In this document: positions 16,501 through 24,868 of the stretch, piece after piece
Numbering within the stretch: the stretch's first letter is position 1
Layout: each line of letters begins with the position of its first letter
Assembly (NCBI GenBank): GCA_016714815.1
Contig: JADKBZ010000032.1
Coordinates: forward strand, 62,001-126,000
Reading direction: 5' to 3'
Length of the DNA stretch: 64,000 bases
Source of the DNA: Holophagales bacterium
GTDB lineage: Bacteria > Acidobacteriota > Thermoanaerobaculia > UBA5066
Notes under the pieces: model-generated
The model's input: the letters and a program-made list of their open reading frames with translations, nothing else
What the model was told of the DNA's origin: nothing
Databases searched by the model: none
Program-made: the position numbers and the translations under genes

Positions 16501-17116
16501 TGACGCCGCCCGGCGTTTCGAGTCGCAGCTGGGTCTGAAGGCTCGTGTCGTTTCCGTTGACCTCGGCGAGAAGGGAACCTGGCACCGCATCTTCGTCGGT
16601 GAGTTCACCTCCAGGACCGAGGCGCTGGCCTTCCGGGCCGCTCTCCGTCCCGGTTCGGAAGCCGCCGCTGCCAAGCCCCTGGTTCTCGAGCTGGACGCCG
16701 CCCTGCTTCGCACGGAATCGTCGCACGGGGCGACGCCGGCTCCGGCGCCTGCGACCGCGATCGCGCCGCCCGTCGTCTCCCGCCGTGCGCCCATCGCGAT
16801 CCTGGCCGAGACGAAGCCCGCACGGGTCGCCGTGCTGCAGACGCGCGACTGGGCAGGGAAGCAGCCGGTCTTCGTCGTCCACGTCTCCTCGTACCGGACG
16901 CGCGAGAAGGCCGACGCGAACATGGTTCGACTTGCCGCACAGGTCGGAATCGTCGGGCATTCGGTGGAGGTCGACCTTGGCGATGCGGGGATCTGGTACA
17001 GGGTGGTGCTTGGGGAGTTCGACAGTGCCGCGAGCGCCCGCCAGTTCGCCTTGGAAATCGCGCCGAAGGTTCGGGAGGGAGTCGGCGGCGTCTACCGGTT
17101 GGAGTCTCCTGGCTGA
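13550..17116 (+). CDS. Outer-membrane fimbrial usher fused to two C-terminal SPOR domains
   Basis: A 1188-residue protein from GTG 13550 behind GGAAAAGG, inside the end of the chaperone gene. Order: signal peptide (about 18-38), N-terminal periplasmic region, a long beta-barrel/plug region (about 200-700), a Cna-B-like domain (LDNNANGNLDAGDQPL near 715), a second carboxypeptidase-regulatory-like domain (about 800-890), a Pro/Ala linker (about 905-960), and SPOR domains at about 965-1040 (FALLVGSGRNR) and 1104-1180 (FVVHVSSYRTREKA). SPOR domains bind glycan strands lacking stem peptides. The usher would secrete the fibre while its tail grips peptidoglycan. Known ushers end at C-terminal plug-like domains, so this fusion is unusual. 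Confidence 0.8.
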   Translation: MTASWRQPNSFFRDAGKAGVALALLLATGAVFGVETASGVPVRGLSEEESSAELYAVVLDRSVLADAIPAYRGASGLLFPLGELCRIFEIEVSLDPRSSALRGRIPSNATFAVDGERLTLTIGDSEMPIEKGLLKVAEGDIFLGLGLLTRLLPVDLAVNANEATLTVTPRSPLPLQERLAREKRGDALRKRDERIPGYPAMRIPYRLFGGPFLDQTAQVALDPPSAGGSSQLRVAYSTHVAADLFWASFDGYLSGTQTGISDIRGTLGRKDPAAGLLGPLHATEAALGNVFSGGLELVMAPASGTGAVFSSFPVQHSAYFDRTALRGDLPSGWSLELFLNGDLLAFQRSRPDGLYEFLDVPVYFGVNVYRLVFYGPSGQRREETRTFSATETLTPAGVLRYRAGALDPSLRLLETYPASAGRRAWLEGEFGLSRSVALSAAVARSAIVPGGEERDYATAGLRASLGAVFFRGDLAFSGTGGRALQVGAQTRVGGVGILLQHAELRDYVTDWFRSIAGDVRRRSYLRFDGAIPKSFLPRLPLSLVAERAERTDGTSTLQLNGRLSAYVGGVSTSNQISWTHESGVGSTSDLVTGNLLVSRYGRGLTVQGGVNYSLTPSAVIQGGSLGAERRLGKGFAASASVTRSFQAGQTVFQMGVTRNEGILGYGLQAGYSSPEGLRAVAQLSVGIGRDDGGRWHASARQIAGTGALVGRTFLDNNANGNLDAGDQPLDQVRFLVNGSRTNAATDGQGSVFVPSLTPYQAAGVTVATETLADPFWKPAIEGVTIVPRPGRAPVISIPVLVTGEVTGSVFVQRSGSQRPGGGVKVELVDATGAVSKTAGSAWDGYFTLTEVRPGKYGLRIAAASLEKIGAESAATRTLEIGNDGTVLDGLDLVIVARSDGETSEPVQPQAAVSPASPAAAGSPLPSAPTQVFLQPPAPPQPATLKPAPAAAHPAAKPQAPTQLAPSGRFFALLVGSGRNRPNADDAARRFESQLGLKARVVSVDLGEKGTWHRIFVGEFTSRTEALAFRAALRPGSEAAAAKPLVLELDAALLRTESSHGATPAPAPATAIAPPVVSRRAPIAILAETKPARVAVLQTRDWAGKQPVFVVHVSSYRTREKADANMVRLAAQVGIVGHSVEVDLGDAGIWYRVVLGEFDSAASARQFALEIAPKVREGVGGVYRLESPG

Positions 17117-17391
17117 ACACCGCTCGCCTGGCAATCTTCGTCCCGCGGGGACCTCCCGAACACACAATTGACACACATCAAACACACCGCACCCCCCTGA
17201 CGGAGCGTTCCCCCTCGATATTCAAGGCCCTTTCAAGGCAACGATCTTGCATTGCCCGTCACGACGAGAAGGAGGTCCAGAGGCGACATGCTCCAGGCAC
17301 GGACGATCGAGAGAAACGGGGGCACCCGCCAGGACCGCACCGCGGCGATGGCGAAGGCGCCGGCTGGCCATCCCGCGGTTGCGAGGACAGC
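17117..17391 (+). other. 275-bp intergenic region before HD-GYP gene 1
   Basis: No gene is evident. It contains an AC-rich stretch (about 17160-17195) with a TTGACA that lacks a matching -10 element, and a candidate sigma-54 site at 17236-17251. Confidence 0.5.
17236..17251 (+). promoter_or_regulatory. Candidate sigma-54 promoter for HD-GYP gene 1
   Basis: AGGCAACGATCTTGCA keeps the invariant GG and GC with the required 10-base spacing and a perfect TTGCA -12 element, but is weaker than consensus at the -24 end. Start would be near 17263, about 130 bases before the gene. A sigma-54 activator is encoded 1 kb downstream. Confidence 0.45.
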
Positions 17392-18351
17392 ATGAAGTCC
17401 CTCCTCGTCCTCGTCGATTCCCACCCCGGCCATCGCGACGAGCTTGCCGCTGCGTTCGGTCACGGCTGCTTCCAGGCGCTCGCCGTCGGCCCGGAAGCGG
17501 CCTCCTCGATCGACTCGCTCGAACTGGGCGCCGTCGCGCTGAGCCTCCTCGGGGGGCCGTCCCTCCTTTCCCTCGTCGATGGCTGGCGAGCAAACCCGCA
17601 GCTCAGGTCGGTGCCGGTCGCGGCGGTCGTGAAGCCGGGCGACGGCGCGTTGGCCGAGGCCGCGTGGTCGGCGGGCGTCGACGAGGTCCTCCCGTGGCCC
17701 GACGAGGACGAACACCTCCGGGCGGGCCTGCGCTCGCTCGAGCGGATCTCGCGACACAGGCACGAGGTGGCGGCGTTCGACGGCCTCCTCGGAAAGATCA
17801 TGACCGCGTTCGAGGCACGCGAGCCCGCGACCTTCGAGCACGGGGAGCGGGTCGCGCGGATCGCGGTGGCGATGGGGGCCCACCTCGGCCTGTCGGTGGA
17901 GACGCAGGAACGGATGCGCCGGGGCGCGCTGCTCCATGACATCGGGACGGTGATCCTGCCGGACCGGTCGATGTACCAGGTGGGGGTCCTCGGCCCCGGG
18001 GCGCTCGACGAGGTCCACGCGCACCCGGTCGTCGGGTACTCCCTCCTGAAGGGTGTCCCGTCGCTCGAGCCGGTCCTTCCGTTCGTCCACAGGCATCACG
18101 AGCGGATCAACGGTTCCGGGTTCCCCGACGGCCTCCGGGGCTCGGAGATAACGCTTCCCGTCCAGGTCGTCGCGATCGCCGACGCGTACGACGCCATGAC
18201 CTCCGCGCGCCCCTACCGGGCCACGTTCTCGCGGAGGGAGGCGCTCGAGATGCTCGGGGAAGAGGCGGAGAGTGGACTCTGGGACGAAGCGCTCCTCCTT
18301 CCGCTTCGGCGGGCGACGCTCGGTGCCGGGCAGTGGGACGAGGGGGGCTGA
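17392..18351 (+). CDS. HD-GYP domain protein 1, cyclic-di-GMP phosphodiesterase-like
   Basis: A 319-residue cytoplasmic protein. Residues about 1-120 form a receiver-like fold without a normal phospho-Asp pocket; about 125-300 is the HD-GYP domain with LLHDIGT near 182 (HD metal ligands) and HRHHERINGSGFPDG near 232-246. The signature GYP is GFP here, and the usual HDIGK is HDIGT; both changes also occur in its paralogue at 19788-20759. The family hydrolyses cyclic-di-GMP, lowering biofilm and fimbrial programmes. Activity is likely but not certain given these substitutions. The two paralogues flank the sigma-54 regulator. Confidence 0.8.
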   Translation: MKSLLVLVDSHPGHRDELAAAFGHGCFQALAVGPEAASSIDSLELGAVALSLLGGPSLLSLVDGWRANPQLRSVPVAAVVKPGDGALAEAAWSAGVDEVLPWPDEDEHLRAGLRSLERISRHRHEVAAFDGLLGKIMTAFEAREPATFEHGERVARIAVAMGAHLGLSVETQERMRRGALLHDIGTVILPDRSMYQVGVLGPGALDEVHAHPVVGYSLLKGVPSLEPVLPFVHRHHERINGSGFPDGLRGSEITLPVQVVAIADAYDAMTSARPYRATFSRREALEMLGEEAESGLWDEALLLPLRRATLGAGQWDEGG

Positions 18352-18383
18352 TCGAGATCGGGCCCCCGGTCGCGGAAGCCCCG

Positions 18384-19733
18384 TCAGCTCTCGTGCGGCA
18401 GCTGCCGCAGCAGCCTGTAGAACGACGAGCGGCTGATGCCGAGGAGACGGGCCGCCTTGACGCGGTTGCCTCCCGTCTTCTTCATTGCGTCGCGGAGGCT
18501 CTCCTGCGTCAGCGCGCTGGGTTGTTCCTCCTCGGGGCCCTTGTCCAGCTGCGGCACGACGTCCGCCCGGGCCTTGAGGAAGTCGAAGTCGGCCAGGCCG
18601 AGGGTGTCGGCGTCGGAGAAGGCGACGGCCTGCTCCAGGGCGTGGCGGAGCTCCCGGACGTTCCCGGGAAACGGATACCGGACGAGGAAGGCGAGCGCCT
18701 CCGGGGAGAGCCGCCGCCCCGGCAGCCCTCGCTTCTCGAGGTCGGCGAGGAAGTGCTCCGCCAGCGGCTGCACGTCCTCGGGCCTCTCGCGGAGCGGCGG
18801 GAGGCTGAGAGAGACGACGTTGAGCCGGTAATAGAGGTCGCCGCGGAACTCGTTGCGCGAGACGGCGGACTCGAGGTCGACGTTCGTGGCCGAGATGATC
18901 CGAACGTCCACCGGGGCCGCCTTGTTCTCGCCGATGCGGCGGACGGCACGGTCCTCGAGCACGCGAAGCACCTTCGCCTGCGCGTTGAGCGGAAGGGCGC
19001 CGATCTCGTCGAGGAAGAGGGTTCCGGTGTCCGCTTCCTCGAAGAGGCCGCTGCGCTGGCCCGCGGCGCCCGTAAAGGAGCCGCGGGCGTGCCCGAACAG
19101 CTCGCTTTCCACGAGGCTGTCGGGAAGGGCCGCGCAGTTGAGCGCGACGAACGGCCGGGAGGCGCGCGGCCCGAACGAGGCGATGTAGCGGGCGAGAACG
19201 TCCTTTCCCGTCCCCGTCTCCCCGCGAAGAAGGACGGACGAGAGGAGCGGGGCCACGCGGCGGGCCCGCTCCAGGAGGCGCAGCCACACGGCGGACCGGC
19301 CGATCGCGAACGGACGGTCCTTCTCGACGTCGGTCTCCGGTTGATCCTGGCTGCCGGCCGCCGTGTCCCGGATGATGTGGAGAAGCTCTTCCGGCTCGAA
19401 CGGCTTCACGAGGAAGTCCGAAGCGCCTTCCTTCATCGCCTGGACAGCCGTCTCGACCGACGCCTTCGTGGCCATGATCACGAATCGTGGTCTGAGCGAT
19501 CGGCCCCGAACCTCGCGGAGAAGCTCGAGGCCGCCCAGGACCGGCAGGAGGAGACCCGAGAGGATCAGGTCGAAGGACGGAGTGTCGGCGTCGTCGAGGA
19601 AAACGCGCGGACTCCCGAAGGACGAAACCTCCGCCCCCTCCTGACGGAGAAGGGCCGTGAGCAGGGCACGGACACCGGGATCGTCATTGATCACCGCCAC
19701 CTTGAGCGGAGGCGGAACTGGGATGGCGGGCAT
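18384..19733 (-). CDS. Sigma-54-dependent NtrC-family regulator with degenerate receiver
   Basis: A 449-residue protein. The receiver (about 10-125) has the acidic pocket (INDDPG) and Lys (FLVKPF), but the phospho-acceptor position reads LILSGLLLP instead of the usual L-x-D-L-x-x-P, so it probably cannot be phosphorylated. The AAA+ domain (about 145-370) has Walker A GETGTGKD, GSFTGA as the sigma-54 contact loop, Walker B LFLDEIG and the R-fingers. A Fis-type HTH ends the protein (VKAARLLGISRSSFYRLL). It is transcribed divergently from HD-GYP gene 2. Likely targets are the two nearby sigma-54 sites; this is inference. Confidence 0.9.
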   Translation of the reverse strand: MPAIPVPPPLKVAVINDDPGVRALLTALLRQEGAEVSSFGSPRVFLDDADTPSFDLILSGLLLPVLGGLELLREVRGRSLRPRFVIMATKASVETAVQAMKEGASDFLVKPFEPEELLHIIRDTAAGSQDQPETDVEKDRPFAIGRSAVWLRLLERARRVAPLLSSVLLRGETGTGKDVLARYIASFGPRASRPFVALNCAALPDSLVESELFGHARGSFTGAAGQRSGLFEEADTGTLFLDEIGALPLNAQAKVLRVLEDRAVRRIGENKAAPVDVRIISATNVDLESAVSRNEFRGDLYYRLNVVSLSLPPLRERPEDVQPLAEHFLADLEKRGLPGRRLSPEALAFLVRYPFPGNVRELRHALEQAVAFSDADTLGLADFDFLKARADVVPQLDKGPEEEQPSALTQESLRDAMKKTGGNRVKAARLLGISRSSFYRLLRQLPHES

Positions 19734-19787
19734 CGGACCTCGCCTCGTAGTCTATTCTTCCGCTTGCTTCCCTGACGCGAGGCAGAC

Positions 19788-20759
19788 ATGAAACCGCTCC
19801 TCATCCTCATGGACTCAGATCCCGGGCGGCGCGACGAACTCCTGAAGGCGCTCGGCCACGAGTCTTTCCACATGCTCGGCGTCGGACCCGAGACCGCGAG
19901 CTCCGTCGAGTCGATCTCGCCGTCCGCCATCGTCCTGAGTCTCCTCTCGGGAGCGGAGCTCCTCGAGCTGGCGGTGAGCTGGAAGAGCGACCCCGTCTTC
20001 GCGCGGATCCCCATCGCTGCGGTGGTGCCCGCGGGCGATGTCCCCGCATCGGACATCGCCTGGGCGGCCGGTGTCGACGAGGTGCTTCCGTGGCCGGAGA
20101 GTCCGGGCCTGTTCGCCGCCCGCGTGAGAAACCTCGAGAGGATCGTCCGCCTACAGAGAGAGGTCGCCGCCTTCGAGAGACTCGTCGTCTCTCTCGTCAC
20201 CGCCTTCGAGTCGCGCGAGCCCGACACCTTCGAGCACGGCGAGCGGGTGGCGCGAATCGCCGTGGCGATGGGAGCCGAGCTCGGGCTCTCGCGCGAGACC
20301 AGCGACCGGATGCGCCGGGGCGCCCTCCTGCACGATGTCGGAACCCTCGTGCTGCCCGACCGGCTCACGCAGAGCGAGGCGCCTCTCGACGCGGCAGCCC
20401 TCGACGAGATCCGGATCCACCCCGTCGCCGGCTACGAGCTCCTCCGGGGCGTGCCGTCCCTCGAGCCGATCCTCGCCTTCGTCCACAGGCACCACGAGCG
20501 GCTCGATGGCTCGGGCTTCCCGGACGGGCTGTCCGGTCCGGAGATCCCCTTTCCGATCCAGGTCGTCTCGATCGCGGATGCCTACGATTCGATGACGTCG
20601 TCGCGAGCGTACCGGTCGGTCTTCTCGCGTGAGAAGGCGATGAGCACGCTCCGGGACGAGGCCGCGAGAGGCCTCTGGGACCAGGCCCTGCTGGGTCCGC
20701 TCGAACGGGCCCTCGACCGGCTTGCCGCGAATGTCGGGGCGCTTCCCAGGCTCCCTTGA
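19788..20759 (+). CDS. HD-GYP domain protein 2, paralogue of gene 1
   Basis: A 323-residue protein matching the 17392 gene almost throughout (for example FEHGERVARIAVAMGA and GVPSLEPILAFVHRHHER), with the same receiver-like N-terminus lacking an Asp pocket, the same HD site (LLHDVGT) and the same GFP in place of GYP. It arose by duplication, with the sigma-54 regulator lying between the copies. It is divergent from that regulator across 54 bases. Shared substitutions point to a distinct subfamily rather than random decay. Confidence 0.8.
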   Translation: MKPLLILMDSDPGRRDELLKALGHESFHMLGVGPETASSVESISPSAIVLSLLSGAELLELAVSWKSDPVFARIPIAAVVPAGDVPASDIAWAAGVDEVLPWPESPGLFAARVRNLERIVRLQREVAAFERLVVSLVTAFESREPDTFEHGERVARIAVAMGAELGLSRETSDRMRRGALLHDVGTLVLPDRLTQSEAPLDAAALDEIRIHPVAGYELLRGVPSLEPILAFVHRHHERLDGSGFPDGLSGPEIPFPIQVVSIADAYDSMTSSRAYRSVFSREKAMSTLRDEAARGLWDQALLGPLERALDRLAANVGALPRLP

Positions 20760-21146
20760 CGATCTCCCTCACAAGCCTCCGTCGTTAGCGGGGACCGGTC
20801 TCTGGCAGGTTTCGCGCTTCTTGCGCAAGACTCTCCTCGTCGCCGTGCTGCTTTGCCTCACGCCGGTTTCGGCCCGATGGGAGCGCCGACGCCATCGAGA
20901 CCTGTACGGAAGGCGAAACCGGACGAACCGTAAACGCGAAGGTACGCGCTGGAGACGTTGCGGGAGGAGGAGGAGAGGGCCGGGCCCGGGCGCGCTCGAA
21001 CAGAACCTCGCGTCTGACGGGCTCGACCCCGGATCCCCGGGAGGTTGATGTTCTGCGGGGTAGGATGCGGCTGTTCACGGCTCGGTCTTTGAACCAGTCC
21101 TGCCGCGGAGGGCCGCGTGCAGAGACCGCTGAGAGGGAGGACGGAC
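20760..21146. other. 387-bp region with a possible decayed secreted-protein start
   Basis: A TTG at about 20821 opens a signal-peptide-like stretch (RKTLLVAVLLCLTPVSA) that is followed in the same frame only by Arg-rich sequence. A different frame after it reads more like a protein (ADAIETCTEGETGRTVNAKV). This looks like a frameshifted relic or a short unrecognised gene. No terminator was seen. Confidence 0.3.
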
Positions 21147-22853
21147 ATGAAACCTCGTCGAAGCCCATGGATCCTGGGTGCGCTCCTCGCGTCGGGAATG
21201 GCCGCGCTCGGATGGAGCCTCTTCGCCTCGTTCGTCGACATCCCGGTCCGGAACTGGAGGGTCGCCGTGCCGGCGAACGGCTCGCTCTCCACGCTGGGGG
21301 ACATCGGCGGGGCGGTCCCGTTCGTGCCGGTGACGCCCTGCCGGATCGTCGACACGCGAAACGCCACCGGCGCGTACGGCGGTCCGAAGCTCGCCGCCAA
21401 CACCGTACGCGACTTCAACCTCATCTCTGGTCCCTGTACCGGGATCCCGGCGAGCGCCACCTCCTTCTCCCTGAACTTCACCGTCACGCAGACCGACGGC
21501 GCGGGCCACCTCGTCGTCTATCCGACCGGGGGGGCGGTGCCGACGGTCTCGACGATCAACTTCACCGCCGGCCAGACGATCGCCAATGCGGCGATCGTCC
21601 CCGCGACGGCGGGGAGCATCTCCGTCATGTCGGCCGTCTCCGCCACCCACCTCCTCATCGACATCAATGGCTATTTCTCCCCCCAGCTCAACGCCGGGCG
21701 CCAGCTCACGCTCACTGGGTCGGTCGACTCGCAGGCGCTGATCTCCGCGACCAACACCTCCCCGTGGGCGGGCTCCCTCGCCATAAAAGGGACCCTCACT
21801 TCCGCTCCGATCGCGGGCGCCGCCGTGAAGGGAGTCGCGCCGAACGGGGATACGACCTACGGAGTCCTGGGTGAGATCGTCGGCACCGTTGGTTACCCGC
21901 ATGGGTCGTGGGGCGTGGTCGGCGCTGGGAAGTCGGGCGGCGTCTACGGGACGGCCCCGACCGCGGGTGCGACTGCGGGCGTCTCCGGAGTCGTCGGCGA
22001 GGTCTACGACGTCGTCCACAACTCGTTTTTCCACGCTGGCGTCACGGGGTTGTCGACGGGGGTCAACAGCAGCAACGGAACCGGGGTCATCGGCCGGGTC
22101 GGCACTGCCACGCTCGGCTACCCCCCTGGCTGGGGCGTCGTCGGTGCCGGCGGGGACGGCTTCGGCGGAGTTCACGGCGTGGTCGACGTGGCCAGCACCT
22201 CTGGACGGGCCGTGTACGGCGCAATCTTCAAGACCTCGACGGTTTCGTACCAGGAGGGAGGGATTCTCGGCTACAAGAACGGCGGGACGTCGTACGGCGT
22301 CTTCTCGGAGGGGAACTTCGGCGGCACGGGAGCCAAGTATTTCGTCGAGCCGCACCCGAGCGATCCGGAGAAGGTGATCCGGTACGTGGCGCTCGAGGGG
22401 CCGGAGGCCGGGACCTACTTCCGCGGCACGGGCCGGACCGTCGGGGGCCAGGCGCTGATCGACGTGCCGGAGAGCTTCCGCTTCGTGACCGACGAGGAAG
22501 GGATCACGGTGCAGCTGACGCCGGTCGGCGAGCTCGCCACGATCGCGGTCATGAGCCAGGATCTGAAGCAGATCGTCGTCCGCTCCTCGAAGGACGTCGC
22601 CTTCCACTTCCAGGTCAACGGCGTTCGAAAAGCGTTCCGCGACCATCAGCCGGTCGCCGAGGGCTCCGAGTTCAGGCCAGGTTCCGCAAAGGCCCGGCTG
22701 CCGCAGTACCTGCCCGAGGCGTCGCGCCAGCGGCTCGTCGACAACGGCACCTACAACGCGGACGGGACCGTCAACCGCAGGACCGCGGACCGCCTCGGCT
22801 GGACGCGCGAGTGGGAGGAGAAGGCGAAGGCCGCGCTGGCCCCCGCGCACTAG
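21147..22853 (+). CDS. Secreted surface protein: CRIVDTR domain, repeats, tail-fibre-like C-terminus
   Basis: A 568-residue protein from ATG 21147 (GAGGGAGG upstream). A signal/anchor helix (about 8-28) precedes a domain of about 130 residues running from VTPCRIVDTRNA to LLIDINGYFS. Next are Gly-rich short repeats (YGVLGEIVG, GWGVVGAG, GVYGTA, GVSGVVG) like those of bacterial and phage fibre proteins. The C-terminal domain (about 400-515) begins FVEPHPSDPEKVIRYVALEGPE, found at the ends of phage-tail-like and autocatalytic fibre proteins. It probably forms a surface trimer. The binding partner is unknown. Confidence 0.75.
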   Translation: MKPRRSPWILGALLASGMAALGWSLFASFVDIPVRNWRVAVPANGSLSTLGDIGGAVPFVPVTPCRIVDTRNATGAYGGPKLAANTVRDFNLISGPCTGIPASATSFSLNFTVTQTDGAGHLVVYPTGGAVPTVSTINFTAGQTIANAAIVPATAGSISVMSAVSATHLLIDINGYFSPQLNAGRQLTLTGSVDSQALISATNTSPWAGSLAIKGTLTSAPIAGAAVKGVAPNGDTTYGVLGEIVGTVGYPHGSWGVVGAGKSGGVYGTAPTAGATAGVSGVVGEVYDVVHNSFFHAGVTGLSTGVNSSNGTGVIGRVGTATLGYPPGWGVVGAGGDGFGGVHGVVDVASTSGRAVYGAIFKTSTVSYQEGGILGYKNGGTSYGVFSEGNFGGTGAKYFVEPHPSDPEKVIRYVALEGPEAGTYFRGTGRTVGGQALIDVPESFRFVTDEEGITVQLTPVGELATIAVMSQDLKQIVVRSSKDVAFHFQVNGVRKAFRDHQPVAEGSEFRPGSAKARLPQYLPEASRQRLVDNGTYNADGTVNRRTADRLGWTREWEEKAKAALAPAH

Positions 22854-22866
22854 TACGCTCCGGCTC

Positions 22867-24843
22867 GTGCCGATCGTCGCCGCGCTCGCGGTTCTCTGGG
22901 GTCCCGGGCTGCTCGCCGGCCGCCTCGCGGGCTGGCCGTCCCGGGATCCCCTCGTCCGTCTCGCGGTGGCGACCGGAGCGGGTCTCTCGTTCTGGCCTCT
23001 CGCCTTCCTCGGCGGCGGACTGCTTCATCTCCGCTGGAGCGCTCCCGCGGCCCGGGCCGTCGTCCTTCTCGCCTGGGTCGCGGTCCTCGTCCTGGCCTTT
23101 CGGGATCGCGCCGGAGCGAGAGCGGGGGGCCGGCCGCGATCTTCCCGAATCGCTCCGCGATCCGTGACCCTCGCGGCCTTCGCGGGGATCGCCGTCCTCG
23201 CGGCCGTCACGCGGGCCTGGCACGTGCGCGAGCTCGTACTGCCGGCCTGGGTCGACTCCGTCCACCACTCGATGATCGTCCAGCTCCTCGTGACGGCCGG
23301 CGAGCTCCCCGCGACGTGGGCGCCGATCCTGCCGGATGTTCCGGCCGTCTACCACTGGGGCTTCCACGCCGGCGCCTCCGCGACGGCGTGGCTCGCCGGC
23401 GCCTCGACGCCCGTGGCGGTCGCACACGTCCTCCTCGTCTACGGCCAGGTGCTCAACGCGCTGACGGCCCTCGCGCTCTACGCCGCCGCCCGGGTCCTCT
23501 TCGCGAGCCGCAATGCCGGCCTCTTCGCCGCCGCCGTCGGGATGCTCGTCTCGTGGTTCCCGGCCTACTACGCCGCCTGGGGGCGGTACACGCAGCTGGC
23601 GGGGCTGCTTCTCCTGCCGGCGGCCGCGGTCGCCTTCGCGTCCCTGTGGAGGTCCAGACGAACAGGCGCCCTCCTCCTCGCGTCGTTCCTCCTCGCCGGA
23701 CTCGTCCTCGTGCACGTCCGGGTGGCGTTCCTCCTGGGGGTCCTTCTCCTCGTCTCCGCCGCCTTCCTCGGTGCTCGCGACGGGAGGAAGCCTCTCGGGC
23801 GCTGGATCGCGGCGGCCGCCCTCACGCTCCTTCTCGTCTCTCCCTGGCTGGCGCGGGCCGTCGCCAGCCGCGAGGTCTCGGAGGCCCTGTCGCCGACCCG
23901 GGGCGCCGCCGCCGCCGCGTGGCCGGCCTACAACGCGGTTCCGACGGAGCTGCTCCTCTCGCCGGGAGCCCGCGAGCTGATCGCGGTCGCGACGCTCGGC
24001 CTGAGCGGGCTCGGGGGCTTCGCAGGGATGCCGGTCGCCGGCCGGGTCGCGTCGGCGCTCCTCTGGGTATCGCTTCTCGTCGCCGAGTGGAGGTGGAGCC
24101 GGGGATCGAGGCAGAAGGCGGCGCGCTTCCCGTGGCGTGCGTTCTTCGTCCTCTGGCTCTGGGCGGCGGGGGCGGTTTTCCTCGTCAACCTCGACCGGCT
24201 CGGTCTCCCTCCGCTTCGCATCGCGCCGAACAGCGTCCTCGTCATCTCCGCCTTCCTGCCGCTTTCCGTGGCGTGCGGGGGAGTCGCAGCCTGGCTCCTG
24301 CGGTTCCTGCGGTCGCCGCGGCGCTCCGTCGCCGCGGGGGCCGTTTTCGCGCTCGGCCTCGGAGCCTGGGGCGCGTCGAATCTCCTCGACGTCATCCCCG
24401 CGTGGACGATCCTCGCCACGGCGCGAGACGCGCGCGCCCTCGAGTGGATCGAGAAAAACGTTCCCCGGACGGCGACCTTCGCCGTCCGGAGCCGTCCCTG
24501 GGTCGCGGGGACGTTCGCCGGCGTGGACGGAGGCTGCTGGATAGAGGTCCTGACCGGCCGGCGGACCATCCTTCCTCCGGCGCTCTACCCTTCGATGCGA
24601 GACCGGAAGCGGCTCGAGCGCCTCGAGCAGCTCCTGGCCGCCTGGTCCGCGGCGACGTCTCTCGATGACCCGGCCCTCCGCTTTGCGCTCCGCGAGGCGG
24701 GAGTCACGCACCTCTTCCTCGGCGAGAACGAGGGGCTCCCCGGCCCCGCCGCGCTGCACGGGCGTCCCTGGGCGCGGGCGGTCTACCGGGACGGTCCCGT
24801 CGTCGTCTACGAGCTGCGGTTCGACCCCGGGCCTGCCGCCTGA
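22867..24843 (+). CDS. Polytopic membrane protein, GT-C glycosyltransferase-like
   Basis: A 658-residue protein from GTG 22867, 13 bases after the surface-protein stop. About 12-14 hydrophobic helices span residues 1-520, with a periplasmic loop containing AWVDSVHHSMIVQLLV and a soluble C-terminal domain (about 530-658). Acidic and His residues in the first large loop and the overall shape resemble GT-C enzymes that use polyprenyl-phosphate sugars. Catalytic assignment is tentative. Being collinear with the surface protein, it might glycosylate that protein or another envelope component. Confidence 0.55.
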   Translation: MPIVAALAVLWGPGLLAGRLAGWPSRDPLVRLAVATGAGLSFWPLAFLGGGLLHLRWSAPAARAVVLLAWVAVLVLAFRDRAGARAGGRPRSSRIAPRSVTLAAFAGIAVLAAVTRAWHVRELVLPAWVDSVHHSMIVQLLVTAGELPATWAPILPDVPAVYHWGFHAGASATAWLAGASTPVAVAHVLLVYGQVLNALTALALYAAARVLFASRNAGLFAAAVGMLVSWFPAYYAAWGRYTQLAGLLLLPAAAVAFASLWRSRRTGALLLASFLLAGLVLVHVRVAFLLGVLLLVSAAFLGARDGRKPLGRWIAAAALTLLLVSPWLARAVASREVSEALSPTRGAAAAAWPAYNAVPTELLLSPGARELIAVATLGLSGLGGFAGMPVAGRVASALLWVSLLVAEWRWSRGSRQKAARFPWRAFFVLWLWAAGAVFLVNLDRLGLPPLRIAPNSVLVISAFLPLSVACGGVAAWLLRFLRSPRRSVAAGAVFALGLGAWGASNLLDVIPAWTILATARDARALEWIEKNVPRTATFAVRSRPWVAGTFAGVDGGCWIEVLTGRRTILPPALYPSMRDRKRLERLEQLLAAWSAATSLDDPALRFALREAGVTHLFLGENEGLPGPAALHGRPWARAVYRDGPVVVYELRFDPGPAA

Positions 24844-24868
24844 GCGGGGGCCACCCTCCCGATGTCCG

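Noticed and set aside
17160..17195. TTGACA plus AC-rich stretch as a sigma-70 promoter
   Set aside because: No -10-like hexamer at the proper distance.
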